A DNA stretch of 5,273 nucleotides, taken from an uncultured Lachnospiraceae bacterium (GTDB taxonomy: Bacteria; Bacillota; Clostridia; Lachnospirales; Lachnospiraceae). Where the stretch lies: assembly GCA_958405355.1 (NCBI GenBank), contig CATYEA010000151.1:1-5273 (forward strand). The letters are read 5' to 3'. The notes below the pieces were generated by a model. The model worked only from the letters and a program-made list of their open reading frames with translations. It made no database searches and was not told where the DNA came from. A program made the translations under genes and the position numbers. How positions within the stretch are numbered: position 1 is the stretch's first letter; each line of letters begins with the position of its first letter. This document shows, one piece after another, positions 1 through 5,273 of this stretch.

Positions 1-1
1 C

Positions 2-889
2 GATGATGATATGAAGGTATTTTTCGGACAATATACAGTACAGGTGGGTTCTACCGGGAATCTGGGGCTTTCGATTGGGATTATGAGTGCGGCATTGGGC
101 TTTAAAGTAAAAGTTCATATGTCGGCCGATGCAAAACAGTGGAAAAAGGATTTGCTTCGCAGTAAGGGAGTCGATGTCATTGAGTACAGCGATGATTATT
201 CGAGAGCCGTTGCAGAAGGACGAAAATTGTCGGATATGGACCCGATGAGTTATTTTGTGGATGATGAGAAGTCGGTTAATCTTTTTCTGGGATATGCAGT
301 GGCAGCAAAGCGGTTAAAAAAACAGTTGGATGATGCTCAAATTATTGTGGACGAGAGTCATCCGTTAATCGTTTATATCCCCGCAGGCGTCGGCGGTGCG
401 CCGGGTGGCGTGGCTTATGGTTTAAAAAGAATTTTTAAGGACAACGTACATTGCTTCTTTACGGGACCGGTTTTATGTCCGTCGGTGCTTCTAGGAATCG
501 CCACTCAGGAATTTGAGAAAGCAAATGTACATGATTTTGGAATTTCTGGCATAACGGAGGCTGACGGTCTGGCCTGTGCCAGTCCCTCCGGTTTTGTTAC
601 CCGGATTATGACAAATCTTCTCTCCGGAGAATTTACGGTGGAGGATGCTAAGCTTTATGATTATCTCCGGCTTTTATACATTTCTGAACAGATTTCCATT
701 GAACCGTCCAGCTGTGCGGCCTTTTGCGGTCCATGCGGGTTGCTTCATTATGACGATTCCAGAAAATATTGTGAAGAGCATGGTTTAAGTCCGGAAGTTC
801 TTTTAAATGCTACTCAAATTGCCTGGGCTACAGGTGGAAGGCTTGTACCGGAAGAAGTGCGAAAAAGTTATTTGGCGACCTATATTTAA
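2..889 (+). CDS. dsdA: D-serine dehydratase, C-terminal part (5' end outside window)
   Basis: This PLP-dependent fold-type II enzyme converts D-serine to pyruvate and ammonia in the cytoplasm. About 295 codons are visible, against roughly 440 residues for E. coli DsdA, so about 150 N-terminal residues, including the PLP Schiff-base lysine, lie left of the window. The frame is open to position 2, so the ATG at 11 is an internal methionine and not the start. Recognisable DsdA blocks are VGSTGNLGLSIGIMSA (nt 44-91), VHMSADA followed by WKK, the glycine-rich phosphate loop GVGGAPGG (nt 386-409), VHCFF, ITEADGLA, and the C-terminal WATGG (nt 824-838) followed by VPEE, whose Thr-Gly region contacts the pyridine ring in this family. 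The phosphate loop has Ala where I recall Gly in the E. coli enzyme (GVGGGPGG); this may be ordinary lineage variation. The gene ends in TAA, with no convincing terminator behind it. The family assignment is very secure. Confidence 0.95.
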   Translation, partial: DDDMKVFFGQYTVQVGSTGNLGLSIGIMSAALGFKVKVHMSADAKQWKKDLLRSKGVDVIEYSDDYSRAVAEGRKLSDMDPMSYFVDDEKSVNLFLGYAVAAKRLKKQLDDAQIIVDESHPLIVYIPAGVGGAPGGVAYGLKRIFKDNVHCFFTGPVLCPSVLLGIATQEFEKANVHDFGISGITEADGLACASPSGFVTRIMTNLLSGEFTVEDAKLYDYLRLLYISEQISIEPSSCAAFCGPCGLLHYDDSRKYCEEHGLSPEVLLNATQIAWATGGRLVPEEVRKSYLATYI

Positions 890-924
890 TAAAAAGTGTT
901 TTGGGGAGATATATTTTTTTATAA

Positions 925-1107
925 ACATATCAGGTGTTAGCTGACGGCAATTATTGTCTGGCTGTCAGTGAAGGAACCTTTGGCGGTGTGTCGACAGCTT
1001 ACTATGATTTATTCCGTGTAGAAAATGGCAAGATTACAGAACACTGGAATGTCATGGAAACCATCGCCGATGAATCCATATGGCAGAATGTTAATGGTAA
1101 ATTTTAA
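925..1107 (+). pseudogene. SnoaL/NTF2-like protein, C-terminal remnant
   Basis: An open frame of 60 codons ends in TAA at 1105-1107 and is closed upstream by an in-frame TAA at 922-924. Its product contains SEGTFGG, then YYDLFRVENGKITEHWNV, then a C-terminal NVNGKF. I recognise these as the conserved final third of SnoaL-like/NTF2-fold small proteins, such as the predicted aldol-condensation-type enzymes of about 130-145 residues. The N-terminal half of the fold is absent: the 35 bp back to the dsdA stop have no room for it. The only start-like codon near the beginning is GTG at 934, and the GGGGAG at 903-908 is too far away to serve it. Codons after the break remain undamaged, which suggests a fairly recent deletion that joined this tail to the region behind dsdA. 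A functional 50-60 residue peptide is possible but less likely. Confidence 0.7.
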
Positions 1108-1179
1108 ATAATGAAAGCAAAAGATTTTAAAGAGGATGACCGAATGCAGTATGAGGTGTATAATAGGAAACATGAATTC

Positions 1180-1187
1180 AGGTGAGG
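1180..1187 (+). promoter_or_regulatory. Ribosome binding site that decides the ureohydrolase start
   Basis: AGGTGAGG lies six bases before the ATG at 1194, which is good Shine-Dalgarno spacing. It overlaps the upstream in-frame GTG at 1182 and so could not serve that codon. This favours the ATG start over a four-residue longer protein. The only alternative for the GTG is AGGAAA at 1165-1170, which is eleven bases away and weaker. Confidence 0.65.
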
Positions 1188-1193
1188 TGGCAA

Positions 1194-2108
1194 ATGAAGT
1201 TTTCTAAGATAGAACAAGATTCGTGGCTGCGGTGGTCAGCAAAAAAACCGGAAGATGCGAAAATTTGTATTATGGGCATTCCGTTTGATAATGCAGTCAG
1301 TTTAAAAAAAGGGGCATCGGAAGGGCCAAAAAGAATTCGGGAGTTATCCGTGGATATGTCGGATGTGACGGAAGACATGATTCCTGTTGATGAAGAGCTT
1401 TTATATGACCTGGGTGATATACCGGTGACATTGGACTGGGAGGCATACTTTAGACAGGTGAAAGAAGAGGCTTATCAATTAATGCAGTATGAGAAATTTT
1501 GCATTTTTATCGGTGGTGATCATTCTGTCTCAATTCCGCTTCATAGGGCATTTGGAAGGTATCAGAAGGAGATGAAAGCGGATGCCAGAATAGGCGTGAT
1601 TCACTTCGATGCACATTATGATTTATGCAGCCAATATGATGGACACAGATGGTCTCATGCCTGTACGGAAGCAAGAGCATTAGAGTCTGTTATTTCGGGT
1701 AGAGATTTGACGTTTGTGGGGATTCGGGTGGCAGAATTGGATGAGTTAAAAACGTTAGAAAAAAATCCGGCGATTAAAACCATACGCGCTGTAGATGTTT
1801 ATCGGGAAGGGCCGCAAAAAGTAATTCAATCTCTGAAAAAGCGTTATCAGGGCTATGATGCACTATATGTGACATTGGACATTGATGTTTTAGACCCAGC
1901 CTGTGCACCGGGAACCGGGACTCTGGTGTCTGGTGGTCTGAGCAGCCGGGAATTGCTTGAAATCATAAAAGGTATTTTTAATAGCCTTCCCGTGAAAGCC
2001 ATGGACATTGTGGAAGTAGCACCGCCGTTGGATGTTAATGATATTACTTCGTGGGCGGCATTGGGAATTATACATCAGATATTTGGTTGGTTCAGTCAAA
2101 ATAAATGA
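1194..2108 (+). CDS. Agmatinase/arginase-family ureohydrolase
   Basis: This binuclear-manganese hydrolase probably removes urea from a guanidino compound. Agmatine to putrescine is the default guess, with guanidinobutyrate, arginine or formiminoglutamate as alternatives. The protein has 304 residues from the ATG at 1194, the usual family length. All metal ligands are visible: H110 in GGDHS, D139, H141 and D143 in HFDAHYD, and D229 and D231 in LDIDVLDPA. The later block PGTGTLVSGGLSSRE and E274 in MDIVEVAPPLD are also typical. The substrate-side loop reads SHACTEARALE (from S154) rather than the HGTMF or HGTPFRR forms of characterised agmatinases and guanidinobutyrases, so the exact substrate is uncertain and no symbol is given. 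No arginine decarboxylase or other polyamine gene is nearby. The gene stands alone on this strand between the SnoaL remnant and a small open frame. I see no clear promoter or terminator. Confidence 0.88.
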   Translation: MKFSKIEQDSWLRWSAKKPEDAKICIMGIPFDNAVSLKKGASEGPKRIRELSVDMSDVTEDMIPVDEELLYDLGDIPVTLDWEAYFRQVKEEAYQLMQYEKFCIFIGGDHSVSIPLHRAFGRYQKEMKADARIGVIHFDAHYDLCSQYDGHRWSHACTEARALESVISGRDLTFVGIRVAELDELKTLEKNPAIKTIRAVDVYREGPQKVIQSLKKRYQGYDALYVTLDIDVLDPACAPGTGTLVSGGLSSRELLEIIKGIFNSLPVKAMDIVEVAPPLDVNDITSWAALGIIHQIFGWFSQNK

Positions 2109-2153
2109 GTCATTGAGATTGACCGTAAATTGTTTATGAGGGGTTACATATGG

Positions 2154-2270
2154 ATGAAAATCCCGAAACAGATTTCCATTCCCGACCTTTTTGCCTGTAT
2201 GAATGCGAAGAAGCAGCATCTGGAAATACGCGGGCTGCTTGAGCAGGCTGCGGCGCAGTTCGAACAATAG
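2154..2270 (+). CDS. Small open frame, 38 codons, unknown; possibly a gene remnant
   Basis: The frame begins MKIPKQISIPDLFACM and continues to an Ala/Gln-rich, probably helical tail ending EQAAAQFEQ, with stop TAG at 2268-2270. It stops one base before the end of the convergent HxlR gene. GAGGGG at 2138-2143 lies ten bases before this ATG, and six before an out-of-frame ATG at 2150. The frame stays open back to the ureohydrolase stop at 2106 and has the same phase, with another ATG at 2136 that lacks a ribosome binding site. The second half is visibly more GC-rich than the flanking genes. I do not recognise the family. It could be a genuine small protein, the surviving end of a deleted gene, or a chance frame. 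No function is proposed. Confidence 0.3.
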   Translation: MKIPKQISIPDLFACMNAKKQHLEIRGLLEQAAAQFEQ

Positions 2271-2271
2271 G

Positions 2272-2634
2272 TTATTTATATGGATTCTGGTATTCCGGAC
2301 ATAGATAGGTCTCGCTCCAGGTCATCATTGTTTGGAGTACCGGAATAAAACTTTCACCCAATTCGGTTAAGGTATATTCAACTTTAGGAGGAATTTCGTT
2401 GTAAACCTTACGGTGGAGGAAGCCGTCCTTTTCAAGCTCACGGAGCTGTCTGGTCAAGGTGGATTGGGTGATGCCGTCAAGGCGGCGCATTAATTCTCCG
2501 AAACGCTGTACTTTATAAAAAGAGACATACCATAAAATCAATATTTTCCATTTTCCGCTCAAAACAGACTGGAGCATACTCATAGGGACACATCGTGCAA
2601 TCACTTCTGTATGATTAAATTTATTATCTGCCAT
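2272..2634 (-). CDS. HxlR-family winged-helix transcriptional regulator
   Basis: This cytoplasmic DNA-binding regulator has 120 residues from the ATG at 2634. The HxlR fold is clear: C15 just before the first helix, SGKWKILIL (26-34), RFGELMRRLDGITQSTLTRQ with the recognition helix (44-63), LRELEKDGFLHRKVY and the wing IPPKVEYTLTELG (81-93), then a dimerisation helix to the C-terminus. Three in-frame ATGs exist, at 2652, 2643 and 2634. AAAGGA at 2649-2644 is nine bases before the last one, which is why it is chosen; the longest alternative adds six residues. C15 matches the cysteine used for thiol sensing of quinones or oxidants in YodB and HypR, and C112 near the C-terminus could be a partner, but redox sensing here is inference. 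The gene is divergent from the radical SAM gene and tail-to-tail with the small open frame. It is a likely autoregulator and a likely regulator of its divergent neighbour. Confidence 0.93.
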   Translation of the reverse strand: MADNKFNHTEVIARCVPMSMLQSVLSGKWKILILWYVSFYKVQRFGELMRRLDGITQSTLTRQLRELEKDGFLHRKVYNEIPPKVEYTLTELGESFIPVLQTMMTWSETYLCPEYQNPYK

Positions 2635-2663
2635 CCTTATCATTCCTTTCATTCTTCAAAAAC

Positions 2664-2692
2664 AGTATAGCCAAAATAAAAAATAAAAACAA
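2664..2692 (-). promoter_or_regulatory. Probable sigma-A-type promoter of the HxlR gene
   Basis: On the minus strand the -10 box is TATACT (2669-2664, five of six to consensus) and the -35 box is TTGTTT (2692-2687, weak), with a 17-base spacer of mostly T and A. Transcription would begin just upstream of the HxlR start codon. The -35 box lies six bases from the inverted repeat at 2698-2730, so a regulator bound there could affect this promoter. Confidence 0.45.
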
Positions 2693-2697
2693 GACAG

Positions 2698-2730
2698 GGT
2701 CTTTTTTGATACTTGGTCTTAAAAAAGACC
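2698..2730. promoter_or_regulatory. Inverted repeat, candidate HxlR operator
   Basis: GGTCTTTTTT (2698-2707) and AAAAAAGACC (2721-2730) are perfect 10-bp inverted arms around a 13-base centre. A second GGTCTT (2715-2720) pairs with the same right arm, giving a nested GGTCTTAAAAAAGACC. TACTTG also occurs twice in direct orientation, at 2710-2715 and 2732-2737, 22 bp or about two helical turns apart. The element lies between the divergent HxlR and radical SAM genes, where an autoregulator of this family would bind. It also overlaps a weak plus-strand promoter candidate, TTGGTC (2713-2718) and AATAAT (2738-2743) with a long 19-base spacer. The dyad is directly visible; the operator role is inferred. 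A short stem-loop with a run of T is an alternative reading, but there is no upstream gene on the plus strand for it to terminate. Confidence 0.5.
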
Positions 2731-2832
2731 GTACTTGAATAATTCGGCGGTTTTTTGTAGGCTTTTGTATATAAACAGACGGCCGGATTCTTAAGAACTG
2801 TTTGAATTTTATTTTTTGAGGAGTGGATAACT

Positions 2833-3732
2833 ATGCATTATACAGGAACGATATGGAGACCGCCCTATGAGGCATCGTCTCTTTTGATTGAGGTTACAGC
2901 AGGATGCACCCATCACAAATGTAAATTCTGTACATTATATGATGACCTTCCCTTTTCTTTTCGAATGTCACCGATGGAGGATGTGGAAGCAGATTTAAGA
3001 GAGGCCAGCAGGCAATATGGGTTATGGAAACATTATAAAGTTTCCAGGACTTTTTTAACCGGGGCAAATCCCTTTGTGCTGAAAACAGAAAAATTACTCA
3101 CGATCGGAAAAATGGTACGGAAGTATTTTTCAGAAAACAGAACCATCGGTTGTTTTGCCAGGGTAACGGATGTGACGGCAAAAACAGATGAAGAATTGGA
3201 ACAGTTAAAAGCGATCGGTTATGATGGATTGACCATTGGCATTGAAACAGGAGATGATGAAGCCTTAAGTTTTATGAATAAAGGATATTTATCGAAAGAT
3301 ATTGTGGCGCAATGCAAACGGCTGGACCGGGCCGGAATCAGTTACAATTTCTTTTATCTGACCGGCATATCCGGAGCCGGACGCGGCGAAATAGGAGCGA
3401 AACGGACCGCAGAAATCTGCAATCAGATCCATCCAAAGTTAATCGGGACAAATATGTTGACAATTTATCCGGAATCGGAGTTATATCAGGAAATTAAAAA
3501 TGGCAGATGGCAGGAAGAAGGGGAAATTGAAAAATACAGGGAGCTGAAAACTTTGATAGAAAATCTGGATATACCGGTGATTTTTGCCGCATTGGGTGCG
3601 TCCAATGCGGTTCAGTTGCAGGGAAGTCTTCCGAAAGATAAAGTGAAACTGCTGGATGTACTGGATGAAATCATCGGTAGCGTGGGTGAGGAAGAATTGC
3701 TCAGATATCGCAGAAATCTGCGTTCACTTTAA
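2833..3732 (+). CDS. Uncharacterised radical SAM protein
   Basis: The 299-residue protein has the radical SAM core but no function I can name. The 4Fe-4S cluster motif is GCTHHKCKFC with cysteines at 25, 30 and 33: CX4CX2C, one residue longer in the first gap than the canonical CX3CX2C. Downstream are the strand FLTGANP (74-80), GCFARVTDV (106-114), and YDGLTIGIETGDDEAL (130-145), which fits the SAM-contacting Gly-rich strand. YNFFYLTGISGAG and IYPESELY follow in the second half of the barrel. The start is well supported by GAGGAG at 2818-2823, nine bases before the ATG. From memory, close relatives with the same TAGCTH..C..CTLYDD block are widespread in Clostridia and remain uncharacterised. 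I see no second cluster domain, B12 domain or recognisable substrate peptide nearby. The divergent HxlR gene and the dyad between them suggest regulated expression, perhaps by an oxidant or other thiol-reactive signal. Confidence 0.88.
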   Translation: MHYTGTIWRPPYEASSLLIEVTAGCTHHKCKFCTLYDDLPFSFRMSPMEDVEADLREASRQYGLWKHYKVSRTFLTGANPFVLKTEKLLTIGKMVRKYFSENRTIGCFARVTDVTAKTDEELEQLKAIGYDGLTIGIETGDDEALSFMNKGYLSKDIVAQCKRLDRAGISYNFFYLTGISGAGRGEIGAKRTAEICNQIHPKLIGTNMLTIYPESELYQEIKNGRWQEEGEIEKYRELKTLIENLDIPVIFAALGASNAVQLQGSLPKDKVKLLDVLDEIIGSVGEEELLRYRRNLRSL

Positions 3733-3801
3733 AAGAAGTCATGTGGGTGCCAATGTATTTGTCTGCATATTCTGCGGGGTTTGTGAAAAACTAATTTAAA
3801 C

Positions 3802-3830
3802 TTGAATTTTTTAATCGAAGGCGTTAAAAT
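3802..3830 (+). promoter_or_regulatory. Probable promoter of cfa
   Basis: TTGAAT (3802-3807) and TAAAAT (3825-3830, five of six to the -10 consensus) are separated by exactly 17 bases, with an AT-rich stretch just upstream. Initiation near 3837 would give an mRNA leader of about 150 nt before the cfa ATG. A second, weaker pair lies downstream, TTGAAC (3869-3874) and TACCAT (3893-3898) with an 18-base spacer, and would give a leader of about 80 nt. Both lie upstream of the hairpin at 3926-3969. Confidence 0.5.
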
Positions 3831-3925
3831 GTGTAAAACAGGAAAATAATAAGCATGTGGTTGTGGGCTTGAACATCTGACTCTAAAAAGCATACCATAA
3901 GCTTATCAAATAAGATTTGTCATTG

Positions 3926-3969
3926 ATGTGTGGATGAGAGCCAGTAAGGGCCTTTTCCACACATTTTTT
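3926..3969 (+). terminator. Terminator-like hairpin in the cfa leader, candidate attenuator
   Basis: ATGTGTGGA (3926-3934) pairs perfectly with TCCACACAT (3956-3964). Further pairing inside (GAG with CTT, GCC with GGC, around an AGTAAG loop at 3943-3948) lengthens the stem, and T residues run from 3964 to 3969. This is the form of a rho-independent terminator. The run of T ends three bases before the cfa ribosome binding site (AGGAGG, 3974-3979), so no promoter fits between them and transcription of cfa must pass through the hairpin. It therefore looks like an attenuator or a translation-influencing leader structure rather than a simple end for the radical SAM gene, whose stop is almost 200 bases upstream. 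Its regulatory role is inferred. Confidence 0.6.
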
Positions 3970-3987
3970 GTCAAGGAGGTTGACATC

Positions 3988-5154
3988 ATGGGATTACTTG
4001 AAAATGAATTTATTAAATTTATGGGCAGATTTGACAGGTGCCCTTTTGCTGTCGTTTTAAACGGCGAGGAGCATATTATCGGTGAAGGAGAGCCAGCCTT
4101 CACCGTCATTTTTCATAAAGTACCAAAGGTGTCGGATTTGATGACCAGTACGTCTATTACTTTAGGTGAGGCCTATATGAACGGCGATTTGGAAATTAAA
4201 GGCGATTTATATGAAACACTGAATATGTTTATGGGACAGATGGGAAAGTTTTCTACGGATAAAAAGAAACTGAAACATATCATATTCCCTTCCAACTCCA
4301 AAAAGAATCAGAGAAAGGAAGTATCTTCTCATTACGATATCGGAAATGATTTTTACAAGCTGTGGCTGGATGAAACATTAAGTTATTCCTGCGGATATTT
4401 TAAAAATGAAGAGGACAGTCTTTATGAAGCTCAGTGCAACAAGGTGGACCGTATTCTGGAAAAGCTGGATTTGAAGGAAGGTATGAGCCTCTGTGATATT
4501 GGATGCGGCTGGGGATTTTTACTGATTCGTGCAGCGAAAAAATACAAAATCCATGGCGTTGGAATCACGTTGAGTTCGGAGCAGGCGAAGAAGTTTCAGG
4601 AGCGTATCGAGCAGGAACATTTGGAAGGTTGTCTGGAGGTTAAACTGCTGGATTACCGGGATTTGCCGAAATCAGGTATGAAGTTCGACAGGGTAGTCAG
4701 TGTTGGTATGCTTGAACATGTGGGACGGGAAAATTACGAACAGTATATGAAGTGTGTAAAGAGTGTTTTGGCGCCGGGCGGCTTGTTTTTACTTCATTAT
4801 ATCAGCGCTTTACAGGAACATCCGGGAGATGCCTGGGTGAAAAAATACATTTTCCCGGGCGGTGTTGTTCCAAGCTTGAGAGAAATCATTAACATTGCGG
4901 GAGATGTGCGTTTCTACACACTGGATGTGGAAAGTCTGCGCCGGCATTATAACCGGACCCTGCTTTGCTGGAACCGGAATTTTCAGGAGCATCGGGAAGA
5001 AGTTGCGGCCATGTTTGATGAAAAATTTGTGCGTATGTGGGAGCTTTATTTATGTTCCTGCGCGGCCACATTCAATAACGGAATTATCGACCTTCACCAG
5101 ATATTATTCAGCAATGATGTGAACAATGAACTGCCGATGACTCGCTGGTATTAG
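3988..5154 (+). CDS. cfa: Cyclopropane-fatty-acyl-phospholipid synthase
   Basis: The enzyme transfers a methylene group from S-adenosylmethionine to cis double bonds of membrane phospholipid acyl chains, working at the inner face of the membrane. The protein has 388 residues, close to the 382 of E. coli Cfa. Residues 1-100 are the N-terminal lipid-associated domain (ITLGEAYMNGDLEIKGDL at 57-74). The methyltransferase domain begins at SHYDIGNDFYKLWLDETLSYSCGYF (from 114). DIGCGWG (170-176) and GITLSSEQA (192-200) bind SAM. Residues matching the E. coli bicarbonate and catalytic site are present: C135 (YSCGYF), E243 (MLEHVG), H270 and I272 (LLHYIS), and Y321 (RRHYNRTL). The start is the ATG at 3988, eight bases after AGGAGG; an in-frame GTG at 3928 would place the leader hairpin inside the gene and is rejected. 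The gene appears to be monocistronic behind its own leader. It is an intact copy with high confidence in family and activity. Confidence 0.96.
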   Translation: MGLLENEFIKFMGRFDRCPFAVVLNGEEHIIGEGEPAFTVIFHKVPKVSDLMTSTSITLGEAYMNGDLEIKGDLYETLNMFMGQMGKFSTDKKKLKHIIFPSNSKKNQRKEVSSHYDIGNDFYKLWLDETLSYSCGYFKNEEDSLYEAQCNKVDRILEKLDLKEGMSLCDIGCGWGFLLIRAAKKYKIHGVGITLSSEQAKKFQERIEQEHLEGCLEVKLLDYRDLPKSGMKFDRVVSVGMLEHVGRENYEQYMKCVKSVLAPGGLFLLHYISALQEHPGDAWVKKYIFPGGVVPSLREIINIAGDVRFYTLDVESLRRHYNRTLLCWNRNFQEHREEVAAMFDEKFVRMWELYLCSCAATFNNGIIDLHQILFSNDVNNELPMTRWY

Positions 5155-5184
5155 AAAAATTTAGAGCTTTTTTATTAAAAGTGC

Positions 5185-5216
5185 TTGACTCTCCCCTTAT
5201 GGGGAGAGTGTAGAAT
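5185..5216 (+). promoter_or_regulatory. MerR-type promoter with operator dyad in a long spacer
   Basis: TTGACT (5185-5190, -35) and TAGAAT (5211-5216, -10) are separated by 20 bases instead of 17. A perfect dyad, ACTCTCCCC (5188-5196) and GGGGAGAGT (5201-5209) around TTAT, sits between them. An overlong 19-20 bp spacer containing a dyad is the hallmark of promoters activated by MerR-family regulators, which twist the DNA to realign the boxes. It lies 31 bases past the cfa stop and drives the gene starting at 5247. MerR-family genes are often autoregulated through such sites, so the next gene may be the regulator itself or its target. Confidence 0.75.
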
Positions 5217-5246
5217 GACTCCTGAACAATCGGGAGGAGGAATTTT

Positions 5247-5273
5247 ATGAGCACAGAATGTATAGAAGTCCGG
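5247..5273 (+). CDS. Start of an unidentified gene (3' part outside window)
   Basis: An ATG with a strong ribosome binding site (GGAGGAGG, 5233-5240, six bases away) opens a frame reading MSTECIEVR up to the window edge. It lies directly behind the MerR-type promoter, about 30 bases downstream of its -10 box. Nine residues are too few to name a family. The promoter suggests either a MerR-family regulator or a gene such a regulator controls. Confidence 0.7.

Noticed and set aside
1182..1193. GTG start for the ureohydrolase
   Set aside because: The best Shine-Dalgarno sequence overlaps this codon and is well placed for the ATG at 1194.
1111..1207. Two tiny frames before the ureohydrolase: 24 codons at 1111-1185 and 23 codons at 1136-1207
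   Set aside because: The first has no ribosome binding site and the second overlaps the ureohydrolase start. Neither resembles a protein I know, and chance frames of this length are common.
1890..2267. Minus-strand open frame of 125 codons opposite the ureohydrolase 3' end
   Set aside because: It is antisense to conserved catalytic coding sequence and has no family features; it is a shadow of the real gene.
3733..3801. Possible terminator behind the radical SAM gene
   Set aside because: No stem followed by a T run could be found between the stop and the cfa promoter candidate.
3897..3906. Perfect palindrome ATAAGCTTAT in the cfa leader
   Set aside because: Ten bases with no loop are too short and common in AT-rich DNA to claim as a binding site.
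3928..3987. Upstream GTG start extending cfa by 20 residues
   Set aside because: It would lie inside the terminator-like stem, has no ribosome binding site, and adds sequence not seen in the Cfa family. The ATG at 3988 has an ideal AGGAGG.
5155..5184. Weak stem CTTTT/AAAAG after cfa as a terminator
   Set aside because: It has only five A-T-rich base pairs and no following T run, so it cannot be supported.
5188..5209. GC-rich hairpin CTCTCCCC/GGGGAGAG as the cfa terminator
   Set aside because: It is not followed by a T run (TGTAGAATG follows), and it sits exactly between -35 and -10 boxes, so a MerR-type operator explains it better.

Overview
The window looks like a chromosomal piece of a Gram-positive anaerobe of the Clostridia, perhaps a Lachnospiraceae-like gut organism. 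This is an inference from the moderately AT-rich base composition, the strong AGGAGG-type ribosome binding sites, the short sigma-A-like promoters and the flavour of the proteins. No sequence search was possible.

Layout, left to right. (1) Positions 2-889 are the C-terminal two thirds of D-serine dehydratase (DsdA); its start and PLP lysine lie left of the window. (2) Positions 890-1193 hold no intact gene, but 925-1107 encodes the last 60 residues of a SnoaL/NTF2-like protein with its N-terminal half missing, so it is a gene remnant. (3) Positions 1194-2108 encode a complete agmatinase/arginase-family ureohydrolase with all six metal ligands. (4) A short 38-codon open frame of unknown origin (2154-2270) sits between it and a convergent HxlR-family regulator (2634-2272, minus strand). 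(5) A 198-bp divergent intergenic region carries an inverted repeat that looks like an operator; it separates the HxlR gene from an uncharacterised radical SAM protein (2833-3732) with a CX4CX2C cluster motif. (6) A plausible promoter (3802-3830) and a leader of about 150 nt ending in a terminator-like hairpin precede a complete cyclopropane-fatty-acyl-phospholipid synthase gene, cfa (3988-5154). (7) A MerR-type promoter, with a 9+9 bp dyad inside a 20-bp spacer, drives a gene whose first nine codons end the window.

The genes do not form one obvious pathway. They read as separate transcription units: two amino-acid/amine catabolic enzymes, a probable regulator-target pair (HxlR and radical SAM), and a membrane-lipid modification gene with its own regulated leader. 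I see no mobile element, CRISPR array, rRNA, tRNA or new multi-gene system. The points most worth following up are regulatory: the hairpin that any cfa transcript starting upstream must read through, the HxlR-radical SAM intergenic dyad, and the MerR-type promoter at the right edge.
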